A stretch of 31,653 nucleotides of DNA from JADFAK01 sp047615865 (lineage in GTDB: Bacteria; Bacteroidota; Bacteroidia; Flavobacteriales_D; Sanyastnellaceae), in NCBI GenBank assembly GCA_047615865.1, contig JBLHIB010000028.1:1-31653 (forward strand), read 5' to 3'. Below are positions 22,492 through 30,835 of this stretch, one piece after another (the first letter of the stretch is position 1; every line of letters begins with the position of its first letter). Under the pieces are notes generated by a model. That model worked only from the letters and a program-made list of their open reading frames with translations. It did no database searches and was not told where the DNA came from. The translations under genes were made by a program, and so were the position numbers.

Positions 22492-24958
22492 GTGACAGAG
22501 TTAATTTAAATGTTGTCCCCTTATTGAGTTCGCTTTGGACTTCAATATTTCCTCCATGAGAGCTAACTACTGAATGAACAATATGCAAGCCAACACCTTT
22601 TCCAGGAACATGATCATGAAACCTCTTGAATAGACGAAACAGCTTGTCTCGATGTAAGTCGAGGTTGATTCCCAATCCATTGTCCGAAATTTCTAAAACT
22701 GGCACGTTAGACTCTAGTTTTGTAACTAGTGTAATTGATGGTACTTCATCTATTTTCTTGTATTTGATTGCATTCGTAATCAAATTCAACAAAATGCTCG
22801 TCAGATGAAATCGAGGGTACCTCAGAGTAGGCAATTTAGTAAAATCTACCTTAATAATGGCGCCACTATCGCCTATTTGATGAGAAATTTGTTGCATCAC
22901 ATCATACATGATCTCCTCAAGATTCAACTCCTCATATTTAAGCTCTTTACCGCTTTGAAATTCAAGCACATTCGAGAGCACATTCAATGTCTCTTTCATT
23001 TGTTGAACACTTTGATTGGCCTTTTCGAAAACCAACGTATTCTCCTGGTCAAGCGTCCCTTCATTGATCAATTTAAAAAGTGCTGATAAATTCAATAAAG
23101 GCGACATCAAATCGTGTGATGAAACGTGAGCAATTTCCTCCAAATGGGTGTTGGTCAGTTTTAGATTTCTATTTGTCTTTTCCAGTTGGGTATTCATATC
23201 ACGAATCAACCGATCATGTATGACCTGCAGCGTAATGTCCCGAATAGTGCCTACCATTCTTTTAGGATTTCCACTCCCATCGCGAAGGATCACGCCTGTT
23301 GTCGTTATATGCCTGCTAGAGCCTTTTACAGTAATAATATAACTATCGCTGTAATTTCCTCGGCGCATAACACCTTCCATATCCTCAAAAGTCTGTTTGA
23401 TTCTTACTCTATCTCCTTCTTCAGAAACCCGTAGCATAAAATCATAAGGGCTCTCTTTTTCTTCATCAGAATATCCAAATATATTTTTAGCAATTTCATC
23501 CCAATAAAGGTCTTTTTCAGAAAAAATAAATTCAAAGATACCCGTATTTGATGCGTTCAATGCAAGTTCCAAGCGCTCCTCAGATTCGCGAATCCTTTCC
23601 TGAGCAATCTTGATCGTGGTTATGTCTTGAATTGTGCCGGCAAGAATTATATTCGAATCATCACCACGCCTATTTGCTATCATCCGAATATATTTGACTT
23701 GACCCTCTGAATCGTAAACACGAAATATATGCTCTTTTGTCTTCAAGGAATTACCGAGAACAGTCAGATAATCAGTAAATGCAGCGGTGTCCTCGGGATG
23801 CACCATTTTAAGGTATTCTTCAAGTCCAAGAGGTCCATCTTCTGGATTTAATTTATGAATCTCATAGATAACATCACTCCATTCTCCGCTATCATCATTG
23901 GTATGCCAGCTCCAGTCCCCCATTTTAGCCATCCTTTGTGTCTCTCTCATTCTAGCTTCACTAACACGAGCTTTTTCATCCAGTTCCTCCTTGTCGCTGA
24001 TATCATAAGAAGTGCCCAACATTTTTATTAATTCACCCGATTCGTCAACCACGCAGCCCCCCTTGCACTTAATGTGCCTGGTTTCTTTATTTGCTGTCAA
24101 AAGACGGTGTCGCACTTCAAAAGTGCCCAAATCGGACTTGCAATTGCTAATTACCGTGGTGATCTTTTCGCGATCTTCCGGATGAATCAAGGCTATATAT
24201 TCCTCAAAACTGGGGTTAACGTCTGTATCTACACCGAAAATTCGACACAATTCATCAGACCAAATAATCTCGCCTGTTTTAGTATCTAAAGTCCAATGAC
24301 CAATATGAGATATTTTCTCAGCTTGATTTAGGTTTTGCTCGCTGATTTGGAGTTTCTCTATCGCATTATTATGCTCAGTAAAATTTTTGCATATCCATAA
24401 TAAGCGCTGCCCTTCGCCCGGCTGAACAGGATGCAACGACAGTTCGAAATATTTTTTTTCTCCATCAATATCTGGCGTTAAGAACATGCTGCTTGGCTTC
24501 ATGCTATCAAGAGTATCCGCAATCATTTCGAGCACTTTATCTTTGCTGTCACTGCAGAGTTCCAATATACGTTCAAGTACCAAATCAAAATCCATACTTT
24601 GAACCGCACTCTTGGTAAAAAGACTATCTATGTTCAACAGTTTCTCTTCAAACTGCTTATTGCACATGGTTATTCGATTGGTCTTGAAGTCAATAAGCGC
24701 CAAATCATCATCCATCGCATCAAACATCATGCGGAGAGATTCTTCGTTTTCTTGAATTTGTTTGGATACTTCTTCCTTGAGTTCTTGCTGAGAATCCAGT
24801 TCTTCGGCCAACTTATTAAGTCCGAGCAGAACCGAATCAGAATCCTCTCCATCTTCTGTCTGCAAAATTCGATATTGAAAATTGCCCGCTACTAATTGCG
24901 AAATCGCAAGGTGTATTTCCTGCAATTTAAACTCCTTTTTGTTAAGAGTTGATCCCAT
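22454..24958 (-). CDS. Soluble multi-PAS sensor histidine kinase
   Basis: 834 residues from the ATG at 24958; a TTG two codons earlier is possible but less likely. No membrane segment. Residues about 10-75 look like a HAMP-type helical linker without a membrane anchor. Then four PAS regions follow, about 75-205, 210-325 (IGHWTLDTKTGEIIWSDELC), 340-455 (GDWSWHTNDDSGEWSDVIYE) and 465-580. The last three end in PAC-type segments. HisKA is at about 595-665, with the acceptor His615 in HVSSHDLMSPL. HATPase has LLNLITNAIKYK (N box), LEISDNGLGI (G1) and GKGVGLHIVHSVVSSHGG (G2). The signal is unknown; PAS domains suggest small molecules, redox state or light. It lies 18 bp downstream of the STAS-like gene and overlaps the response regulator. 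Confidence 0.94.
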   Translation of the reverse strand: MGSTLNKKEFKLQEIHLAISQLVAGNFQYRILQTEDGEDSDSVLLGLNKLAEELDSQQELKEEVSKQIQENEESLRMMFDAMDDDLALIDFKTNRITMCNKQFEEKLLNIDSLFTKSAVQSMDFDLVLERILELCSDSKDKVLEMIADTLDSMKPSSMFLTPDIDGEKKYFELSLHPVQPGEGQRLLWICKNFTEHNNAIEKLQISEQNLNQAEKISHIGHWTLDTKTGEIIWSDELCRIFGVDTDVNPSFEEYIALIHPEDREKITTVISNCKSDLGTFEVRHRLLTANKETRHIKCKGGCVVDESGELIKMLGTSYDISDKEELDEKARVSEARMRETQRMAKMGDWSWHTNDDSGEWSDVIYEIHKLNPEDGPLGLEEYLKMVHPEDTAAFTDYLTVLGNSLKTKEHIFRVYDSEGQVKYIRMIANRRGDDSNIILAGTIQDITTIKIAQERIRESEERLELALNASNTGIFEFIFSEKDLYWDEIAKNIFGYSDEEKESPYDFMLRVSEEGDRVRIKQTFEDMEGVMRRGNYSDSYIITVKGSSRHITTTGVILRDGSGNPKRMVGTIRDITLQVIHDRLIRDMNTQLEKTNRNLKLTNTHLEEIAHVSSHDLMSPLLNLSALFKLINEGTLDQENTLVFEKANQSVQQMKETLNVLSNVLEFQSGKELKYEELNLEEIMYDVMQQISHQIGDSGAIIKVDFTKLPTLRYPRFHLTSILLNLITNAIKYKKIDEVPSITLVTKLESNVPVLEISDNGLGINLDLHRDKLFRLFKRFHDHVPGKGVGLHIVHSVVSSHGGNIEVQSELNKGTTFKLTLSHESKEASENSVG

Positions 24959-24976
24959 GTTCAATCGTTAGTTAGT

Positions 24977-25354
24977 TTACTCTTTAATCCAGTTCTTTGC
25001 AGAATCGAAATCGGAAAATAGTTTGAGGGGGACGCTTGCTTTGTTCAAGCCAACTAAAACATTTTCTATCATCCTGCTTATTAGGTCCCTCACCAATATG
25101 GCTATCACTTCGATTCGATCTTCCATATCCCTATCAGTTAAAGCTTTCCTTGAATCTTCATCGACTTGTTTTACACCTATCAAATCAACAATTAGCCTCA
25201 ATTTAACATTTTTACTAAGCTCTGCGTATGCTTTTCTAGTCTTCTCCACTTTACTATAATCCATTCGCACTCCATCAGAGAAATTCACTAAGAACAATGG
25301 AAATTCAATTTCTTCGATTTTTAAGAACGAAACGGATGCGGAGACATGGTCCAT
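24977..25354 (-). CDS. STAS/SpoIIAA-like protein, first gene of a sensor kinase operon
   Basis: A 125-residue protein with the alternating beta/alpha pattern of STAS-like domains: a LRLIVDLIGVKQVDEDSRKAL core (beta strand, then a segment around the usual regulatory Ser position), IAILVRDLISRMIENVLVGL, PLKLFSDFDSAKNWIKE at the end. The last two resemble DUF7793/SpoIIAA-like proteins found next to sensor kinases in Bacteroidota, as I remember them. It is 18 bp upstream of the PAS kinase and surely co-transcribed. A role as modulator or partner of the kinase is an inference from position. The promoter was not identified; a 16-bp palindrome (25407-25422) lies upstream. Confidence 0.75.
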   Translation of the reverse strand: MDHVSASVSFLKIEEIEFPLFLVNFSDGVRMDYSKVEKTRKAYAELSKNVKLRLIVDLIGVKQVDEDSRKALTDRDMEDRIEVIAILVRDLISRMIENVLVGLNKASVPLKLFSDFDSAKNWIKE

Positions 25355-25406
25355 TTATCAGTTTTTTAGCTCGAAATGTTTTGGCGTAACTATTGATAAC
25401 CAATCG

Positions 25407-25422
25407 TACCTTCGTAAAGGTA
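25407..25422. repeat. 16-bp palindrome between divergent genes
   Basis: TACCTT-CGTA-AAGGTA: 6-bp arms and a 4-base centre that is nearly symmetric. It lies between the divergent STAS-like gene (start 25354) and esterase gene (start 25455). It could be an operator or an mRNA hairpin. Confidence 0.4.
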
Positions 25423-25454
25423 AATAAATCACTTCGGAAATAACGCCGTGGAAC

Positions 25455-26357
25455 ATGATGAAATCAAATGTTTTAAGCTTTTTACTGCTAGTTATCGTCT
25501 CTAGCTTGACAGCTCAAACAAGCAGTCATTCATATTATCATGTAAATGAGACCTCTCTGGAGTTAGATATCTATAAGTCCCTTTCTGATTCTGCTCCACT
25601 AATTATTTTCGTGCACGGCGGAGGTTTCATAGGTGGAAGTAAGAAACACAAATTGTACAGCTCATTTTTCAAGCAACTCAACGCGAGCGGAATTGACGTT
25701 GTCTCTATTGACTATTCAAAGCCACTCCTAGGTCAGAAGTTTCACTGTGATCAAACTTCGGCCAACAAATTAATGGCCTTTGGATATGCAGCAAGAGATA
25801 TTCGACGTGCCACCAATTGGCTTTTGAGCAATGCTGGAAGGATAGGGATTTCCTCTTCAGACATGTGGCTTTGTGGATCAAGTGCTGGAGCTGAAGCATT
25901 GCTTTTTGAACTTTTTGGCAAACATGAACCCGGTGGGGATGAATTACCTGCTGATTTTTCATTCAGCGGATATATCTCATTGGCAGGAGCTGCTACAGAC
26001 TTGAACAAGATAAATACTTCCAATGCTATACCAGGACTATTGATACATGGATCTTGTGATGCCCTTGTCCCGCTTGGGACGGCTATTCACCATTATTGCC
26101 CCGAAGACCGCGCAGGAGCTCTTCTGCTCCATGGCCCTGAATCTATTGCCAACAAATATGATTCATTGGGAAAAGACTATCAGTTTATTCTTCACTGTGG
26201 TGCCAAACACTCAGTTGCTATTGAAGCTATGACTGATAACATCAAACAGATAGTGAAATTTGTTAAATCAGGTGGGATAGTTAAAAATAAACGTGTCGTT
26301 ATTGGAGACTCTCAAGACTGCTATTTTTCTGGTTCGGCTTCGTGCAATGACCACTAG
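25455..26357 (+). CDS. Secreted alpha/beta-hydrolase, esterase/lipase (BD-FAE-like)
   Basis: A 300-residue protein with a signal peptide (LSFLLLVIVSSLTAQ). Esterase motifs: IIFVHGGGFIGGS (oxyanion hole HGGG at 54-57), the nucleophile elbow GSSAG (Ser143), the acid in HGSCDALVP (Asp202), and the His in CGAKHS (His252). Such exported carboxylesterases release acyl or feruloyl groups from polymers, or cleave short esters; I cannot fix the substrate. No T9SS tail, so it is periplasmic or secreted by another route. It starts at the first of two adjacent ATGs (25455 and 25458). It is convergent with the DUF1684 gene and overlaps its end by 4 bp. Confidence 0.87.
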   Translation: MMKSNVLSFLLLVIVSSLTAQTSSHSYYHVNETSLELDIYKSLSDSAPLIIFVHGGGFIGGSKKHKLYSSFFKQLNASGIDVVSIDYSKPLLGQKFHCDQTSANKLMAFGYAARDIRRATNWLLSNAGRIGISSSDMWLCGSSAGAEALLFELFGKHEPGGDELPADFSFSGYISLAGAATDLNKINTSNAIPGLLIHGSCDALVPLGTAIHHYCPEDRAGALLLHGPESIANKYDSLGKDYQFILHCGAKHSVAIEAMTDNIKQIVKFVKSGGIVKNKRVVIGDSQDCYFSGSASCNDH

Positions 26358-26953
26358 TCTATCCATTTCTTGACTCCGGCCCTAATTTCTGTGTCGAGAT
26401 GATTTTCTAAGGGGGGTATAGGACAGGAGTATTTGTGATTGTAGGCACAATATGGATTGTAGCAAACATTGAAATCGATTATCGGATTCTCAATTTCTTC
26501 CAAAGTAAAATCCAAATAACGTCCACCCCCGTATGACTCTCCGCCGCTTGTGATATCTGTGAACGGCAGAAACAAATAAACCTCTCCTGCAGCTATATAA
26601 CGAGGCTCCATATTCTGGTAAAGTGTAAGACGATACTTTTTCCCTTCCAATTCGAACTTCAACTTTCCGTATGGTTTGTAAACTGGAGTTCTCTTTGTAG
26701 ATGTCATCATCTTAAACTTTTTCCCAAACAGCTTCTTCCTAAACTTAGCCTCAACCCGGAACTTAGCATCGGCATCATAGAAGTGCACACCCGAAAAACC
26801 CTCTAAGTCTTCATCGGTTAGGATGCTTTGTTCATAATCAGAAAAGACCTTATTGATGCTATCCCGTTCCAATTGAATTAGCTCACCATAAGTTTGCGAA
26901 CAAGCGGGAAATGTCATCAGAATGACAAGAGAAGAAAGTAGTGATTTTTTCAT
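26354..26953 (-). CDS. DUF1684 lipoprotein
   Basis: A 199-residue protein; the start at 26953 (MKKSLLSSLVILMTFPAC) gives a lipobox-like signal with Cys18, whereas the longer frame adds only an implausible 13-residue N-terminus. DUF1684 pattern: residues about 40-70 contain a degenerate FSGVHFYDAD segment. The C-terminal half has YGGGRYLDFTLEEIENPIIDFN, then CYNPYCAYNHKYSCPIPP, followed by ENHLDTEIRAGVKKW. These blocks are diagnostic. The biochemical role is undefined. Promoter box at 26975-26982, 21 bases upstream. Overlaps the convergent esterase gene's end by 4 bp. Confidence 0.93.
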   Translation of the reverse strand: MKKSLLSSLVILMTFPACSQTYGELIQLERDSINKVFSDYEQSILTDEDLEGFSGVHFYDADAKFRVEAKFRKKLFGKKFKMMTSTKRTPVYKPYGKLKFELEGKKYRLTLYQNMEPRYIAAGEVYLFLPFTDITSGGESYGGGRYLDFTLEEIENPIIDFNVCYNPYCAYNHKYSCPIPPLENHLDTEIRAGVKKWID

Positions 26954-26974
26954 AAAATTGTTGAATGACAAGCA

Positions 26975-26982
26975 CAAATATA
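26975..26982 (-). promoter_or_regulatory. Promoter -7 box of the DUF1684 gene
   Basis: TATATTTG on the minus strand matches TAnnTTTG exactly, 21 bases before the ATG. No convincing -33 element. Confidence 0.45.
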
Positions 26983-26992
26983 ATTGAATCAC

Positions 26993-27285
26993 TTCCTGTC
27001 ATCCTCATTTATTTACTTCGCTTTTCGCAGCCCCTTTGAATGAGTAATTTCTTGCGAAGGTTTCCACAAGAGTGAGCTTGAAGACAAAGTGTAGATCGCC
27101 AAAACACAAGTCGTCATGCCCCTTGAGCTATATTGCAGTGCTATTTATCCCTGAAATTACTTTTGTAAAAATTATTTGCACCTCTATCACTCTCTGTCTT
27201 TGTCTTGACTTTTTTGCCTCAACTGAAACTGAGCAAAACGACTTTTGGTTGGTGTTGGGCTGAGCCTAAGTTGTTCAAGAGTTTA
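26993..27285. other. Intergenic part of a 509-bp gap
   Basis: Two short frames here (27072-27263 and the first part of the 27205 frame) show no family character. The one clear signal is TACTTTTG at 27158-27165 (plus strand), a consensus -7 box with a TTG 22 bases upstream. It could serve the small coding remnant at 27286. No terminator or repeat was seen. Confidence 0.5.
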
Positions 27286-27516
27286 ATGCCGACTCAGCTT
27301 AAACCATATTATGTCTCTGCCTTTGAGCGAGCCCGCAAAACCATGGATACCGCTATTATGATTGAAGCGCTGATCTGTGCGGAAGAAACCCACATCAATT
27401 CGGGGCAATACATGATGGCCTTTCCAAAGGTAAATGAGGTCAATACGTCATTTCACCCCATTTCCTCAATAAAGTTGCACCAATTTCGAGAACCCATACC
27501 ACTATTCAGAGAATAA
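27286..27516 (+). pseudogene. Possible truncated DUF3703-like gene
   Basis: A 76-residue frame from ATG 27286. Its first 45 residues resemble DUF3703 as I remember it: MPTQLKPYYVSAFERARK, then AEETHINSGQY in place of the usual LERAHIIGQ. DUF3703 proteins are about 110-130 residues. Here the expected second half is missing, the remainder looks random, and the frame overlaps the 3' end of the opposing GH113-like gene by 15 bp. Either a short real gene or the front of a broken one. A promoter box is 120 bases upstream. Confidence 0.35.
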
Positions 27517-28830
27517 TTGCAATGCTTCCAGCAAGGGATCGTTTTGATCTGAATTTATTGACAGACCAAAAGGCTCATATTGAAGCAAGCGGGTTTCAGA
27601 AGTCAGCTTCCAATAAAGTATTCCTTGAAGGTGAAATGAGCTATCTTTTTGACACGCTTCATGCAAAGCACTCAAGGCCATTGCGCGCTCGTTTAGATCG
27701 ACATCCTGTCGCCCCCAGACAATCAAAGAATCCACTTTATCTTTACTCAAAATCGAATATCCGAAACCCTCCCAAGGAGCCAATGAACATCCCTCTTTGT
27801 TTATGTATCCCAGCTCTGTAAAAATGACTGGTAGAGAATGGCCTATAATGGTCTTTTGAAAATCCGACATGCTTGACATATGGTCGCTCCATCGGTCACA
27901 TAGAATCTGTGGCTCCAAAGCCTCTCCAATCTCACGCAGTGGAAAATAAGCATTCACTCCTATGAAATCCAGAGCATCCCAAAATCCCACATGCTCATAA
28001 TTATCAAAATTTGCCGCATAAGAGATACGACCTGAAAACCTTTCCCGTGCATCCGCAATAATTTCGCGCCAGGAGCTATCCTTAATCTCTGCAGTCCGAT
28101 TGATCTCGGACAAGCTCCCATTGTCTTTCCCACGGCCCACAGATTCAGCCCAAAGCTTATTCTTCGCAGATTTATCAGCCAAAAAAACCTCAAGGTCATC
28201 GTAGTTACCATAGCCCCTCACCCAAAGGTCATTTGCGCGCAGTCGCTCTTCATATTGAATGTTCTTATCGATGAATTCTCGCTGCTTTTCCTCGTTGAAA
28301 TAATACTCTAAAAGCGGGGGCAAACCATCCACTTCAAGCGTCGAAGAAAGCTCTCTCAATTCACTGCCAATGCACAAAGCGTCGACTCCCATCTCTTCGG
28401 CTTTGACGGCCCATTTCTCAACAAAAATCGAATAATGATCGAACCACAAACCCAATAACGAATCGTTTTCAGGCATGATCATACCGTGCCACAAGAATTT
28501 ATTTTCCTCGAAATAGTGATCCAATAAAACACGTAAAATCAAGACAACCTTTAGCCCTTTTGCTTTGGCCGTTCGAATTTCGCTTTCAACGGCAACCTCC
28601 TCTTCATTCCACCAAATATTGTCACTATTCCAAATCCCTTGTCGAGCGTAAACAGTTGTTGAAACCGTGTTCATACCTACATCGGACAAACTGCTCACCC
28701 AACGCTCATGGTCTGCTTCATTGATCATTATCCCACCCAAATAGAATTCACTTTTGGCAGAATGGCTGCACGCCGAGGACAATGCCACGAGCGCACAAAT
28801 AGCGGTAAAATATTGAAAACAGTGCTTCAC
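27502..28830 (-). CDS. GH113-like glycoside hydrolase lipoprotein (GTG start)
   Basis: A 442-residue predicted lipoprotein: ICALVALSSAC has a lipobox with Cys21. The remainder is a TIM barrel of the GH113 type: YLGGIMINEAD, then VGMNTVSTTVYARQGIW, the acid/base region VDALCIGSELRE (Glu157), DFIGVNAYFPL and the nucleophile region VIFTELGY (Glu339). GH113 contains beta-mannanases, so a mannan or related beta-linked substrate is likely. Residues 165-250 form an acidic insertion not in compact GH113 enzymes. The start is GTG 28830; no ATG gives the lipobox. A promoter box stops four bases before it. It is single and has no T9SS tail. Confidence 0.87.
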   Translation of the reverse strand: MKHCFQYFTAICALVALSSACSHSAKSEFYLGGIMINEADHERWVSSLSDVGMNTVSTTVYARQGIWNSDNIWWNEEEVAVESEIRTAKAKGLKVVLILRVLLDHYFEENKFLWHGMIMPENDSLLGLWFDHYSIFVEKWAVKAEEMGVDALCIGSELRELSSTLEVDGLPPLLEYYFNEEKQREFIDKNIQYEERLRANDLWVRGYGNYDDLEVFLADKSAKNKLWAESVGRGKDNGSLSEINRTAEIKDSSWREIIADARERFSGRISYAANFDNYEHVGFWDALDFIGVNAYFPLREIGEALEPQILCDRWSDHMSSMSDFQKTIIGHSLPVIFTELGYINKEGCSLAPWEGFGYSILSKDKVDSLIVWGRQDVDLNERAMALSALHEACQKDSSFHLQGILYWKLTSETRLLQYEPFGLSINSDQNDPLLEALQLFSE

Positions 28831-28834
28831 GGTT

Positions 28835-28842
28835 CAAATGTA
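28835..28842 (-). promoter_or_regulatory. Promoter -7 box of the GH113-like gene, four bases before the GTG start
   Basis: On the minus strand TACATTTG matches the consensus exactly, then four bases (AACC), then GTG at 28830. This supports GTG as the start and a leaderless transcript. Confidence 0.45.
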
Positions 28843-28949
28843 TATTCAATGAATGAAAACATCATCACGAACCCATCAACATTCGATCTTTGAGTATTTC
28901 AATTGTTTCCCATATTTTGTTTCTTCTTACATTTCTGCCAAAGAATAAA

Positions 28950-29534
28950 ATGAATTTCGATTTTCAAAAAGATATAGTTTTAGAGAATTCGCGGGTTCGG
29001 CTTCAAGTGTTAGATGAAGACTCTCGGCCTGGTTTGCTGAATATTGCGATCAATAATCCAGCTCTTCTAAGGTATTCGCCTAAAATGATCGGTACAGAAG
29101 TTGAATTCAATGATTACTTCAACGAATCTCTGCTTGCTCGCACGGCAGAGACTCGTTATGCTTTTTCGATTTTTGACAAATCGAACAATTCATACGCGGG
29201 CAGCACAAGTTTGGCGTTTGTTTCTAATAAAAATCGGAGATTGGAAATTGGATGGACATGGATAGGTGCTAAATTTCAAAGGAGTGGTTTGAACCGGAAT
29301 TGCAAGTTTGTATTGATGGAATATGTATTTGACCAACTTAAGTTTGAACGATTAGAGCTGAAGACAGATGCTCGGAACACGCAGTCCCGGTGCGCTATTG
29401 AGAAAATCGGCGGCAAATTTGAAGGCATATTAAGAAGTCACATTTTGATGTCTGACGGTCATCGAAGAGATACTGTTTACTACAGTATTTTGAAAGATGA
29501 ATGGCCCGATCTAAAGTCGCGCTTTCGCAAATAG
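28950..29534 (+). CDS. GNAT-family acetyltransferase, RimJ/RimL-like
   Basis: A 194-residue protein from the ATG at 28950; the frame is open further back from a TTG at 28890, but that segment adds nothing conserved. It begins MNFDFQKDIVLENSRVRLQV, typical of RimJ/RimL-like enzymes. Then RRLEIGWTWIGAKFQRSGLN (the usual acetyl-CoA P-loop GxG region appears as RSGLNRN), YVFDQLKFERLELKTDARNTQSR and AIEKIGGKFEGILRSHI follow. It transfers acetyl groups from acetyl-CoA to an amine, often a protein N-terminus or small molecule; the substrate is unknown. Cytoplasmic, no signal peptide. Lone gene; a one-mismatch -7 box (TACATTTC) lies 14 bases before the ATG. Confidence 0.9.
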   Translation: MNFDFQKDIVLENSRVRLQVLDEDSRPGLLNIAINNPALLRYSPKMIGTEVEFNDYFNESLLARTAETRYAFSIFDKSNNSYAGSTSLAFVSNKNRRLEIGWTWIGAKFQRSGLNRNCKFVLMEYVFDQLKFERLELKTDARNTQSRCAIEKIGGKFEGILRSHILMSDGHRRDTVYYSILKDEWPDLKSRFRK

Positions 29535-29588
29535 AACTGATGCCGTTAAAAATTGACATCTTTCGTGCATTTCACCGGCTAATTGAAT

Positions 29589-29596
29589 TAGCTTTG
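29589..29596 (+). promoter_or_regulatory. Promoter -7 box of the acidic protein gene at 29617
   Basis: TAGCTTTG matches the consensus exactly, 20 bases before the ATG. No convincing -33 element. Confidence 0.45.
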
Positions 29597-29616
29597 CAGC
29601 TTGAAAAAACGACACA

Positions 29617-30069
29617 ATGAAACATCTTGAAATTCTTCCTGGTACTGGTTTAGGCGAAATTCGCTTTGGAATGACGCGTGAAGAGGTAGCTGGCCTTATG
29701 GGTGATCCTGCTGAAGTTGACGTATTCGAGGACGATGAGCCTGGAAACCAAGTTGAATCATGGCATTATGATGAGGCTGACGTTAGTTTTGCTTTTGAAG
29801 AAGCAGAGGAATGGAAACTTACTACCATGGCTGTGAGCTCGGAAGAGTACAAAATTGATGGCGTTGCTCTTATCGGTTTGTCAAAAGAGGCTGCATTCTC
29901 TCAGTTGGACAAAATGAATATTGACCGCAACTTCGATGAGGAGTCAGGACAAGATCTTCACTTTTCTAACGAAACTGGACTTAATTTCTGGATGGACGGT
30001 GACGTGCTTCGTGAAATTCAGTGGAGTGCTGAAATTGACGATGATGACAAGGTTATCTGGCCTTCATAA
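29617..30069 (+). CDS. Acidic protein with two related halves, function unknown
   Basis: A 150-residue soluble protein with no signal or membrane segment and very rich in Asp and Glu. I do not recognise a family with confidence. The first half has LGEIRFGMTREEVAGLMGDP, then WHYDEADVSFAFEEAEEWKL. The second half repeats the pattern more weakly: VALIGLSKEAAFSQLDKM, LHFSNETGLNFWMDGDVL, REIQWSAEI. Each half has a strand, an IxxGxSxEE helix, a strand pair and a final strand, suggesting a duplicated alpha/beta domain. The start (MKHLEILPGTG) is supported by a promoter box 20 bases upstream. Conserved hypothetical with no inferred role. Confidence 0.85.
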   Translation: MKHLEILPGTGLGEIRFGMTREEVAGLMGDPAEVDVFEDDEPGNQVESWHYDEADVSFAFEEAEEWKLTTMAVSSEEYKIDGVALIGLSKEAAFSQLDKMNIDRNFDEESGQDLHFSNETGLNFWMDGDVLREIQWSAEIDDDDKVIWPS

Positions 30070-30205
30070 ACTGAATCCAATTATTTTTTTTTACGTATTT
30101 TCCGTGCTTGATGAACTTGATTTTCAACAAGATACTGAAACATGACTTAAGTTTTTCGTCATTGAGCCTCGGCCTTTTTCGAAAAAAAATTATATTCGTT
30201 CTCGC

Positions 30206-30751
30206 ATGATTAAATACGTCGCAATCCTTCGAGGAATTAATGTTGGTGGAAAGAATAAGATTCTCATGGACGATTTGGTTCAGCTCTTCGAGCAAATCGG
30301 TCATTCTAAGGTGGAAACTTATATCCAAAGTGGAAACGTCGTTTTCTCTAGCAAGTTCGCAGATGAACGACATCTTGAAACCATGATTGAAACAGCCATT
30401 AAAGAGCGATTTGGCTTTGAAGTGCCTGCTATGATACTATCTGAGACCAAATTGGAAAGGACTTTGAAGTACAATCCTTATCTAGAAAGGGATACAATAG
30501 ATGAAGATGCTCTTCATGCAACTTTCCTGAGATACGAGGCAGACCATGAACTTGTAAAGGAGTTTGAAACCCTGGACTATTCTCCAGATGAAACAATTGT
30601 GACAAATGATCTAGTCTACGTCTATTGCCCAAGTGGTTATGGTAAGACTAAATTCAATACCAGTTTTATTGAGCGCAAACTGAAAGCTCAAGCCACTACA
30701 CGCAATTGGAAATCAATTTGCGCTCTTCTTGACCTAGTTCGCAAGAACTAA
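30206..30751 (+). CDS. DUF1697 family protein
   Basis: A 181-residue soluble protein. DUF1697 is diagnosed by IKYVAILRGINVGGKNKILM, then ETYIQSGNVVFSS, FGFEVPAMILSETKLERTL, an LVYVYCPSGYGKTKFNTSFIE segment and the final TTRNWKSICALLDL. These proteins are conserved and short; function unknown. It follows the acidic protein by 136 bp, on the same strand, and starts after an A-rich region (TATATTCG, one mismatch to the -7 box, lies seven bases before the ATG). The length is normal for the family. Confidence 0.96.
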   Translation: MIKYVAILRGINVGGKNKILMDDLVQLFEQIGHSKVETYIQSGNVVFSSKFADERHLETMIETAIKERFGFEVPAMILSETKLERTLKYNPYLERDTIDEDALHATFLRYEADHELVKEFETLDYSPDETIVTNDLVYVYCPSGYGKTKFNTSFIERKLKAQATTRNWKSICALLDLVRKN

Positions 30752-30835
30752 TCTAAGTGATTTGATTCACTGGATTACAAATACTGAATCACTTCTTGGT
30801 CTCTGCCATTGCCTCTGGGGCATAAACTTCACACT

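Noticed and set aside
27072..27263. Small plus-strand frame in the 509-bp gap
   Set aside because: No family character, odd Cys/Leu-rich composition and a promoter-like box in its middle; likely random.
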